NCBI GenBank assembly: GCA_030037185.1
Contig: JASHRR010001471.1
Coordinates: forward strand, 1-8,878
Source: Xanthobacteraceae bacterium
Lineage (GTDB): Bacteria; Pseudomonadota; Alphaproteobacteria; Rhizobiales; Xanthobacteraceae
DNA: 8,878 nt
Direction: 5' to 3'
The notes below the pieces were generated by a model. The model saw only the letters and a list, made by a program, of their open reading frames with translations, was not told the DNA's origin and made no database searches. The position numbers and the translations under genes are program-made. Of the stretch, positions 1-6,137 are shown one piece after another. Within the stretch, counting starts at the first letter, position 1. Each line of letters starts with the position of its first letter.

Positions 1-1748
1 AGTTCCTGCAGGGCGCCGAACGGGCACAGCCAGCCGCAGAACACGCCGCGCCCGATCAGCACGACGGAAACCAGCGTGTAGGCGGCGATCATCGCCATCA
101 GGGGCTCGGTGAGGTAAAAGCCGATGTCGAAGCCCCGGAACGGCGCCTGCACATAGTTGATGAGGTTAACGATCGAAAGCTGCGCCCCGGCAATCCAGCC
201 GAGCCACACCAGCACCACCGACAGAAAGCCGACGCGCACTAGACGGTGGGCGAGGCGGGAGCGCGAAAGCTGCGCCTGCAACACCAAGATCGCTGTCAGC
301 GCAGTGAGAAGCGCGGCGAGGATTGCGACATTCAACCGGGCGTCTCGCCAAGCCTCGACCCAGGCCGCGACAGCGGGTTCGTCCGGCATCAGAATATGAG
401 CGGCCGGAAGCCTGTATTCGAGCGGGAACGCGACCGTGACAGCCGGCTCGGCAGCGTTGACCAGAAGCTCCAGCCGCCAAGGCTTGACGGGGTCGAACGG
501 CACGTTGGCGGGCAGGGTGAACAGACCGGCTTCTTGCTGCGACTGGATGCCCTCGGCAGCGCCGGTCAAAAGCTTCTGATAGTCCCCATGGACAAATCCG
601 ATGGCGTGTCCGTCCTGCACGATGCGGATGCGGTCGAAGCGGTAGTTATACTCTTTCCACCAGTGATGGGTGCCATGAAAGTCATAGGGCCCGTTAGACG
701 CGAAGAAGAGCACGTGCCGGCCTTGCGGTATCCGTTGCCGGTATTCCTCGAAACTGCGTACGCCGAGCAAGTTGCCGCCGATCGCCGCCGGCGTAAGCAA
801 GCCGAAGAACACCTCGCTGTAGAGCTCATCGGGCTTGCCGAGCGGCACCTCCGGCGTTGCGTCGGCGGCGCCTAGCTTGGCAAGGGTAGCTGCAACCTCG
901 CCGGACGTGACCCGCAGGCGCGCCACCGAACCCTCGCCTATCAACTCGTTCCACGACTTCAGCTCAAAGCGTTCAACATCGAGCGTCGGCACGGTGACGA
1001 CCTGACGGCCGAGACGCGTATGCAGCACCATCCTGGCCGTGTCGTGGACCGCAGCGCGCATCAGGCGCGCCGTGATGGTCGCCTGGGCCACGAAATTCGG
1101 CGGTAACTGGGACGGGCTGCCATTCAGGGGCACTCCTGCCTCCGCCTCCAGAAATCTGTCGAGCTGGGGCTGGCGTACCGCGTCCTGGTAAACATAGGGC
1201 TCGCGATGAAACACGACCTTGGCGCCCGTGATGCGGCCGTTCGGCTCGACGCCGGCGATGACATCGAAAGGGATCACGGAGTAGCCGGGCGCTGCGATGA
1301 TATCGAGGGTCGAAAAGATGTAGGCCACGATCGTGTCGCCCCGGTAGACCGCAATGGCCGGTGGCGAGCCCTCCTCCGGCCCTAGCCGCTCGGCGCCCGG
1401 ATAGACCACCGCCATCACGTCGGGCGTTAGGCGCTCCAGCAGCTTGCCTTTCTCCGCGACCGCAGGGGAGGCGAATGTGAGCGCGACAACGGACAGCGAA
1501 ACCACACAGCACAGCGAAACCAGGCAGAGAGGACCAAAGCCACTTGCGATACCCTCCCCTGCTTGCGGGGGAGGGTTAGAGAGGGGACTCGTGCCGCAAG
1601 TTCGTCCCGGCGACCTCGACACCCTTCTCCCGCAAGCGGGGGACGGCGGAGCGCGCAAAAGCCGAAGTTTCGGCGCGAGCGCTGTTGCCGAAATACCAGT
1701 TGGGACCGCAAGGAGAAGTGCGAAGGCACAGCACTGGAGCGCGTTCAT
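1..1748 (-). CDS. nosR: NosR, nitrous oxide reductase accessory/regulatory membrane flavoprotein (partial, C-terminus beyond window)
   Basis: NosR is a membrane flavoprotein and iron-sulfur protein needed for expression and electron supply of nitrous oxide reductase NosZ. One uninterrupted frame of 582 codons runs leftward out of the window; family members are about 700-780 residues, so only the C-terminal ferredoxin part is missing. Seen in order: hydrophobic export segments at about residues 3-24 and 72-98; a periplasmic FMN-binding domain at about 100-250, with a motif 'AQATIT' (221-226) where the flavin-linking threonine is expected; a further periplasmic region; membrane helices at about 472-491, 504-527 and 545-565; then CGWLCPFGALQEL from residue 571, typical of NosR/NapH-type cluster-binding proteins. 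The ATG at 1748 is the only sensible start; the preceding ribosome site is weak. Odd points: a palindromic repeat is inserted in frame at about residues 35-66, and the flavinylation motif lacks the usual SG. nosZ would be expected further left. Confidence 0.93.
   Translation of the reverse strand, partial: MNALQCCAFALLLAVPTGISATALAPKLRLLRAPPSPACGRRVSRSPGRTCGTSPLSNPPPQAGEGIASGFGPLCLVSLCCVVSLSVVALTFASPAVAEKGKLLERLTPDVMAVVYPGAERLGPEEGSPPAIAVYRGDTIVAYIFSTLDIIAAPGYSVIPFDVIAGVEPNGRITGAKVVFHREPYVYQDAVRQPQLDRFLEAEAGVPLNGSPSQLPPNFVAQATITARLMRAAVHDTARMVLHTRLGRQVVTVPTLDVERFELKSWNELIGEGSVARLRVTSGEVAATLAKLGAADATPEVPLGKPDELYSEVFFGLLTPAAIGGNLLGVRSFEEYRQRIPQGRHVLFFASNGPYDFHGTHHWWKEYNYRFDRIRIVQDGHAIGFVHGDYQKLLTGAAEGIQSQQEAGLFTLPANVPFDPVKPWRLELLVNAAEPAVTVAFPLEYRLPAAHILMPDEPAVAAWVEAWRDARLNVAILAALLTALTAILVLQAQLSRSRLAHRLVRVGFLSVVLVWLGWIAGAQLSIVNLINYVQAPFRGFDIGFYLTEPLMAMIAAYTLVSVVLIGRGVFCGWLCPFGALQE
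1493..1522. repeat. 12-bp tandem direct repeat in the second hydrophobic segment of nosR
   Basis: ACAGCGAAACCA occurs at 1493-1504 and again at 1511-1522, a period of 18 bp (six codons). It produces the repetitive hydrophobic stretch LVSLCC/VVSLSV around NosR residues 76-87. It looks like a replication-slippage duplication that lengthened the hydrophobic core next to the palindromic insert. Confidence 0.7.
1552..1645. repeat. Palindromic interspersed repeat inside nosR
   Basis: The left arm (1557-1576) and the right arm (1621-1640) are near-perfect reverse complements, centred on GCTTGCGGG / CCCGCAAGC. Each arm is also a small hairpin: CCCTCCCC pairs with GGGGAGGG at 1552-1575, and CCCGC pairs with GCGGG at 1629-1640. 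Read in the nosR frame it gives 'SPACGRR...PPPQAGEG', a peptide typical of short palindromic repeats scattered through alphaproteobacterial genomes. It interrupts the export-signal region of nosR without breaking the frame. The palindrome is seen directly; membership of a named family is from memory of such peptides. Confidence 0.8.
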
Positions 1749-2035
1749 GGTGTGTGGTTTTCTTTCACAAAAAACACGGCGCGAAAAGCCACTGCAGGGT
1801 CATAGGACGGCGTCATCGTGATCGATACCCCACGGAATTCCCAGCGAGTCTCCCAACATCTGGCCGACAATCCGCAATCTCACCTCGATGCCGAATTGCC
1901 CGTCATTGACGCCCGCCGCCTGCTGATCATACGACCGGCCATGACTTATTCTCGCGGCGCCCAATCCACAAAAATTAGCGGCGGGAAGTGCATGGCCTCC
2001 GTCGAATGCATCGCATGGTATACTTAATCTCAACA
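1749..2035. other. Divergent intergenic region between nosR and the NHL pseudogene
   Basis: I see no gene here. The short open frames lack ribosome sites and recognisable motifs. No TTGA-N6-TCAA or TTG-N8-CAA box of the FNR/FixK/NnrR type is visible upstream of nosR, although such control is usual for nos genes. A TATACT hexamer at 2019-2024 would suit a -10 element for the rightward gene, but no good -35 accompanies it. Confidence 0.5.
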
Positions 2036-2916
2036 ATGAATACCCGGGAAGAGCCGCCATAGCGATCGACACTCATCCTCGCGACGTCCGCCCGCGTTAC
2101 CTCGGCGCTCGCGCAGACATCGAGCCCGCCGCGCAACGATCTGCCCCAACCTACCGCACCACCCGCGACAGGGCGAGCTTCCTGCCGGCATGAAATAGGC
2201 GGCCGGAACATCCGTCGAGGCGGCAGCGGATGGCTCCTTCGGCGTTCGGCAACCGCATGTTCATCTTCCCGCACGGCTCGGGGCTCGACCGTGCGGGCAA
2301 TCTGTGGGTGACGGATGCGGGTCGTCGCGACGGCATCGGCCATCAGGCGAATCAAGTTCTCGCCTGACGGCGTCGAACTCATGCGGCTCGGAAAGGCCGG
2401 GGTATCGGGCTCGGGTCCCGACCTCTTCCACCAACCCAACGGTCTGGTGGTGCCGCCCAGCGGCGACATCTTCGTTACCGAAAGTCAGCGCCCGGGCAAG
2501 AACAGCCGCGTTGTCAAGTCTGACAACACCGGCCGGTTTCATCAAGAAATGGGGCCATAGGGGCTCCGGCCCCGCCGAACTTTCAGAGCCGCACGCTATC
2601 GCGATGGACAGCCAGCCTGTCCGTCGGAGAACAGCCGCATCCAGATTTTCGACCAGGATGGCAAGGTGTCTGGACGAATGGCGCCTCGGTCGCCCAAGCG
2701 ACATCTACATTACGCGCGACGATACCGTCTACGTGGCCCGTTCGGAGTCCTGTCCCGATAGGGCGCCAACGAGCTGATGGGCATTCGCAAGGGCATCCGC
2801 ACGGCAACGCCCGCGACCTGTTCGCCTGCGTAACCCATCCCCCACCTGAAGGCTGGCCTAAAGACCCGGGTACGTCGCGCAATTTGATCGCTCACGCTCA
2901 AACCGAATTGGGATGA
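2036..2916 (+). pseudogene. Decayed NHL-repeat beta-propeller gene (peptidyl-alpha-hydroxyglycine alpha-amidating lyase-like)
   Basis: Joining the frames recovers a secreted six-bladed propeller protein. It begins with a signal-like stretch 'LILATSARVTSALAQT' (about 2078-2125), then GELPAGMK, the blade GNRMFIFPHGSGLDRAGNLW (from 2248), IKFSPDGVELMRLG (from 2351), QPNGLVVPPSGDIFVTESQ, FIKKWGHRGSGPAELSEPHA, NSRIQIFDQDGKV (from about 2630), GRPSDIYITRDDTVYVA, and the tail PPEGWPKDPGTSRNLIAHAQ ending at TGA 2914-2916. Lesions: a stop in the start-proximal frame (MNTREEPP then TAG), a shift near 2150, TAG at 2196-2198 where the family usually has tryptophan, a deletion of part of the propeller near 2240-2248, and shifts near 2348, 2540, about 2620, 2667 and after 2770. 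With this many lesions no full-length product is possible. The family acts outside the cytoplasm; the true enzymatic activity of its bacterial members is mostly unproven. Confidence 0.85.
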
Positions 2917-2974
2917 TCATGCCGCGTTGCCGGTCGTTCTGTTTCTCTCCGCCATGTTCATGGTTTCAAAGAGG

Positions 2975-3020
2975 CGACCGCAGGTTATTGCCTGCGGTCG
3001 GGAGGCGACCCAAGGGTCGC
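2975..3020. terminator. Double hairpin between convergent genes
   Basis: CGACCGCAGG (2975-2984) pairs perfectly with CCTGCGGTCG (2991-3000) around a six-base loop. A second stem, GCGACCC/GGGTCGC (3005-3020), follows, and both stems start from a repeated GAGGCGACC. The site lies 18 bp past the leftward hydrolase stop and 58 bp past the rightward pseudogene stop, so it can end transcription from both sides. Neither side has a long T run; on the minus strand only CCTCTTT follows. Rho-independent function is therefore only likely. Confidence 0.6.
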
Positions 3021-3037
3021 TGATCCGTCGAGTGGTG

Positions 3038-4171
3038 TCAGTTCGATCCAGCATTCGGCGTATAAGTCTTGCTAAAACCGTTTCGCGTGTTGGTCACAGT
3101 GAATGTCCCGTCCGATTGCGCCGTCACCTTGATCCAAAAAGCCGGTCCATTATGGGCCGGCGGCGGCGCCACGTTGGGTCCGGGCTGCGGCGCCGCAATC
3201 GGCGCCACCGGCATTGCGGCAGACGGCTCGTCGAGCAGATTGGCGATGAACATTCCGGGCACGGTGTATTCCTGGCCGCTCAGCTGGGAAAAGTGCATCT
3301 GCCACAGGTCTTCCAGACCGGGCGAGGTGTGCAGCACCTGCATTGTGTCGGGTTCGCCGCCCTTGCGCGTGCCGTTGTTCATGATCGCCACGCGCGGATG
3401 AGTGGCGTGAATCATGACCTGCGAATTCGAGGTGTTCTGCCCGTGATGCAGCCCCAGGAACAGGTCGATAGCGCCGATGCGATTGTTCGGGCACATCAGC
3501 TCGAATTCCTTGTTTTTAGTCAGGTCGCCCAAATGGATGGTGCGGAATTTTCCGAACTTGACGTAGACGCCGACTGACATCGGGTCCTCCGCGTTGTTCG
3601 GCCCCGGTTTGAAGCCCGCGCAATAGGGGTTGGGAGCGCCGGCGCCCGGCAGTGCCGTTTTGATAGTCTCACCGGCGGATGCCACCACTTGCACATCGAG
3701 ACCGGCGACCGCAATCTTGTCGCCTGGTTTGGCGACCGTATGCTTGGCGTTCGCATAGAGGCGGGGGTAAACGTTCGCCAGGAATTCGTCGACCGCGGGC
3801 GACGGCTGGACGTTTGGTCCGTGATCGATGAAATGCCGTATCGGGATCCGCTTTGCGAGTTCCACCAGGCCACCATAATGATCGCCGTGCCAGTGGGTGA
3901 TGATCAGGTTGCTGATCTCGGTCAACCGGGCATCCTTCGCTGCCGCCATGATCCGCCCGGAGTCTCGGATCGCCGCCTCCGGCGCGACATTGCCGGTGTC
4001 GATCAGCAGGGACTCGCCGGAGGGCGCGACCAAAAGCGTGGCGTTGCCGCCTTCAACATCTACGACGTAAATGTCCAAGGTCCCGCTTGTCTGGGCGGTG
4101 GCACTGTCTCGCGCTCCCGGGGTGAGCAGCGCCAACCCGGCAACGGTCATGAGCCACAAGATTTTGCGCAT
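3038..4171 (-). CDS. Exported metallo-beta-lactamase-fold hydrolase (ComEC-like MBL domain)
   Basis: This 377-residue protein starts with a Sec-type signal peptide: MRK, a hydrophobic core at about 5-16, and cleavage likely near residue 26 after TAQ. The metallo-beta-lactamase fold follows: strand 'TLDIYVVDVEGGNATLLVAP' (31-50), LLIDTG (55-60), and the metal motif THWHGDH (H93, H95, D97, H98). Later come HLGDL (H213, bridging D216) and LGLHHGQNTS (H242/H243), so the two-metal site appears complete. The arrangement resembles the MBL domain of ComEC and stand-alone periplasmic relatives. After about residue 315 there is a proline/alanine-rich linker and a small beta-rich C-terminal domain 'AFWIKVTAQSDGTFTVTNT'. 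The start is fixed by a good ribosome site; an upstream extension to 4303 is open but lacks a signal peptide at its front. The substrate is unknown. It stands alone and converges on the propeller pseudogene, perhaps a former partner in the same exported function (inference). Confidence 0.9.
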   Translation of the reverse strand: MRKILWLMTVAGLALLTPGARDSATAQTSGTLDIYVVDVEGGNATLLVAPSGESLLIDTGNVAPEAAIRDSGRIMAAAKDARLTEISNLIITHWHGDHYGGLVELAKRIPIRHFIDHGPNVQPSPAVDEFLANVYPRLYANAKHTVAKPGDKIAVAGLDVQVVASAGETIKTALPGAGAPNPYCAGFKPGPNNAEDPMSVGVYVKFGKFRTIHLGDLTKNKEFELMCPNNRIGAIDLFLGLHHGQNTSNSQVMIHATHPRVAIMNNGTRKGGEPDTMQVLHTSPGLEDLWQMHFSQLSGQEYTVPGMFIANLLDEPSAAMPVAPIAAPQPGPNVAPPPAHNGPAFWIKVTAQSDGTFTVTNTRNGFSKTYTPNAGSN

Positions 4172-4177
4172 CGAGGT

Positions 4178-4184
4178 CTCCCTT
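4178..4184 (-). promoter_or_regulatory. Ribosome binding site of the MBL hydrolase
   Basis: On the minus strand AAGGGAG lies six bases before the ATG at 4171. This site, together with the signal peptide that follows, is the reason for choosing this start over the open extension upstream. Confidence 0.75.
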
Positions 4185-4983
4185 CCGACCGCGCCGTGAC
4201 ACGATCTGCGCCACGCCGCATTTGCCCGCCCGACATGTCCCGCACCGCCGGCCCGGACGTGCCGATGGTACCATTCTGTGCGGGTTCCCGAAAGCGGCGG
4301 CAATTGCCATACCGATCGATCTCAAGAGCCCCGGTGCGTGTGCTCAGGGGTGCGCAACACCGGCACGTCGCTAGGTAGGGGACTTGTGATTTTCGAGAGG
4401 GCCAGCGGCCGACTAACGGATCCTATCCGCATACGGTCCGCGACCGCTTTATCGCTTCGACCATGGGACCTGCTTATCGTTGGGACAAGAGATTGCCGAG
4501 CACACGCTCAAAAAAGCAACTCATCCAGCCATCGGATTTGGAACGCACGGATCCCCATGCCGCCTTTACGGCACGAGATCTCCGCTTGCGTTCAAATACG
4601 CGTGGGCACACAGCAAGACGCGGGTTTCCCGCGACACGGCGCACCGCCAATGGCATGTGGAGGTGGTCGGACGTGCGGTCAGAGCCGCAGCGGGCAACAG
4701 TGGCGACTGCATTTAAATTTCGCGTCAAAGGGAACGCGTTTCATATGAAGTTGGCCGGGTCGTCTGACCGTTCCTGTGGCGAAATTGTGAGACGCTCGTG
4801 GCGTCCGCGGCCGGGCCGGCCGACGATCGGAGCTGCGCGGAATCTTTATATCTCATTTATGAGTGGCTGACTTTCTTCGTCTGGAAATCATATGCGCTCA
4901 CGGCCAAATAGTCACCATCGGTAGGCCGTTTCGCGACATCGGCTGTAGCTCGCGAGGCCTCCGCAAGCAAGAAGTATAAGCAA
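4185..4983. other. Gene-poor region upstream of the MBL hydrolase and the unknown gene
   Basis: About 800 bp without a gene I can support. Frames of 78-156 codons exist on both strands (for example 4463-4870 plus and 4474-4728 minus), but they overlap each other and are arginine/serine-rich. They show no motif, signal peptide or ribosome site. The region should contain the promoters of the two flanking divergent genes. An AT-rich patch with the perfect palindrome CTCATTTATGAG at 4853-4864 lies about 120 bp before the start at 4984 and could be an operator or promoter element. Confidence 0.45.
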
Positions 4984-5580
4984 ATGCGCAACCGCGAATT
5001 GGCGAAATCGCTTCAGTGCGAACAACGCAGCATCGCCGATATGATCGCCGAAATTGAGACGAGTCCTGACGTCACCTTGCGTTCCGCCGCAGCGCTCGCG
5101 CAGGTGTGCCGAGGGATTATTACCGGCGAGGGCCCGACTGCCGCCGGAAGGGTACATTTCTCACGATCAATCGACGACGACGACGCGGCGCTTTGCGCAA
5201 GAATTCTCATTCTCGCCGGTCGGGTCGGTGACCCTGTCAGCCGCGCCGAGGCCGATACGTTATTCGACATCAACGCCGCCGCTAGCGACCGGCGGGATGG
5301 CGGCCGCTTCGAGGACCTCCTTGTCAAGGCGATCGTCCACCATGTCATGGCTGCTTGCGGCTATGACGTACCAAGCCGCGATATCGCACTGGCAGCCGCG
5401 ACGGAGCTGAATACCTGGGCTTCAGCGATCGAGATCGACGAAGCGGTCAGATACTGGCTGGAAAGACGCGTCGGCGAGATCAGCCGTGGCACTGCGGCGC
5501 GTGCAATAACGAAGGCTGTTTCCGGCCTGGAACTGGCAAAAGGGCTCGCAGGAACAAATCTGTTCGACATCGCGGCTTGA
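4984..5580 (+). CDS. Conserved-looking hypothetical protein, 198 aa, cytoplasmic
   Basis: I do not recognise a named family. The 198-residue product has no signal peptide or membrane segment and is predominantly helical by composition. The first 30 residues are charged (MRNRELAKSLQCEQRSIADM). A second segment has an acidic run DDDD (64-67), then 'VSRAEADTLFDIN' (85-97), 'FEDLLVKAIVHHVMAACGYDV' (109-129) and 'IEIDEAVRYWLERRVGEISR' (149-168). The VSR-EA--LF-IN plus LLVKAI--H pattern recalls uncharacterised alphaproteobacterial proteins with a TerB- or EF-hand-like helical repeat; that likeness is from memory and weak. ATG 4984 is the first possible start after an in-frame TAG at 4908-4910, with a modest AAGAAG upstream. 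The flanks are gene-poor on both sides, so context gives no function. Balanced codon use and the absence of repeats argue for a real gene. Confidence 0.7.
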   Translation: MRNRELAKSLQCEQRSIADMIAEIETSPDVTLRSAAALAQVCRGIITGEGPTAAGRVHFSRSIDDDDAALCARILILAGRVGDPVSRAEADTLFDINAAASDRRDGGRFEDLLVKAIVHHVMAACGYDVPSRDIALAAATELNTWASAIEIDEAVRYWLERRVGEISRGTAARAITKAVSGLELAKGLAGTNLFDIAA

Positions 5581-5828
5581 CGTTTCGCCTGAACCAAGCA
5601 TGCAATTCCCCGGAGCCTCTAGATCCGACATCAAATTGAGCCGTCTCAGGCATCCTCTCATCAGCACCTTCACCAGCGGTTCCGAGCTTTATGGCCTGCA
5701 TATACTGCGACGTGCCCTTCGCCCTGGTTTTCATATCATGTTTAACGCGTTTCACGGCTAAGCCGAGCAAGCTGCGGTATTACGGCGGGCCGATTTCTTC
5801 AACATAGCCGGACCGAGAGATCGCTTCA

Positions 5829-5842
5829 TTGAAGTGGATCAA
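5829..5842. promoter_or_regulatory. FNR/FixK-like box TTGAAGTGGATCAA
   Basis: This matches the TTGA-N6-TCAA half-site arrangement bound by FNR/FixK/CRP-family oxygen regulators in alphaproteobacteria. It is 295 bp from the dapA start, too far to be the usual -41.5 site for that ATG unless the leader is long. By chance such a site is expected roughly once in several windows of this size, so function is uncertain. Confidence 0.3.
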
Positions 5843-6124
5843 ATGAATCCAGCACCCGACAACGACCCCGTTCACGCTTTGGGGTTCGGGAGGCATCTCG
5901 CGACAAACAATGATCGGAGAAAGCTCAATGACGGTGATCACACCTCGGGTGGACAAGACAGAATCACGCTGCCGACGGCCGGCCCGCGCTGTTCTGCAGC
6001 CGCGAGGAGACGTGTTATGATCGCACAGGAACCTCCCCCCTCCGCTCGACCAGCGACTCTCGTCTCGAGTTTGCGACGACGGAACGAGCTCCATGCAACG
6101 GCTTTGTTAACCTGGCCGCCACGC

Positions 6125-6129
6125 AGGAG
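6125..6129 (+). promoter_or_regulatory. Ribosome binding site of dapA
   Basis: AGGAG lies eight bases before the ATG at 6138 and fixes that start; the nearby ATG at 6133 is out of frame with the gene and stops at once. Confidence 0.75.
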
Positions 6130-6137
6130 CGAATGAG

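Larger units (their letters stand above)
5581..6137. other. Gene-poor region between the hypothetical gene and dapA
   Basis: About 560 bp with no supported gene. A plus-strand frame at 5834-6136 stops one base before the dapA start, which would suit translational coupling. Its composition (many Arg, Pro and Ser, no motif) and the lack of a ribosome site make it look like chance. A minus-strand frame covers part of the same stretch (5780-6094). The clearest element is the TTGA-N6-TCAA palindrome at 5829-5842. Confidence 0.4.

Noticed and set aside
166..1512. Several 80-210 codon frames overlapping nosR on both strands (for example 246-875 plus, 973-1512 minus)
   Set aside because: They are shadows of nosR: the nosR frame alone gives a continuous family match ending in CGWLCPFGALQEL, and these other frames are Arg/Gly/Pro-rich without motifs.
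1800..2072. 90-codon minus-strand frame between nosR and the pseudogene
   Set aside because: No ribosome site, no recognisable motif, and it overlaps the start of the propeller pseudogene.
4463..4870. 135-codon plus-strand frame in the gene-poor region
   Set aside because: Begins with a real ATG but is Arg/Ser-rich, overlaps other equally long frames and shows no domain, signal or ribosome site.
5834..6136. 100-codon frame ending one base before dapA
   Set aside because: Spacing would suit coupling, but the predicted protein is low in hydrophobic residues, rich in Arg/Pro/Ser, and has no ribosome site or motif.
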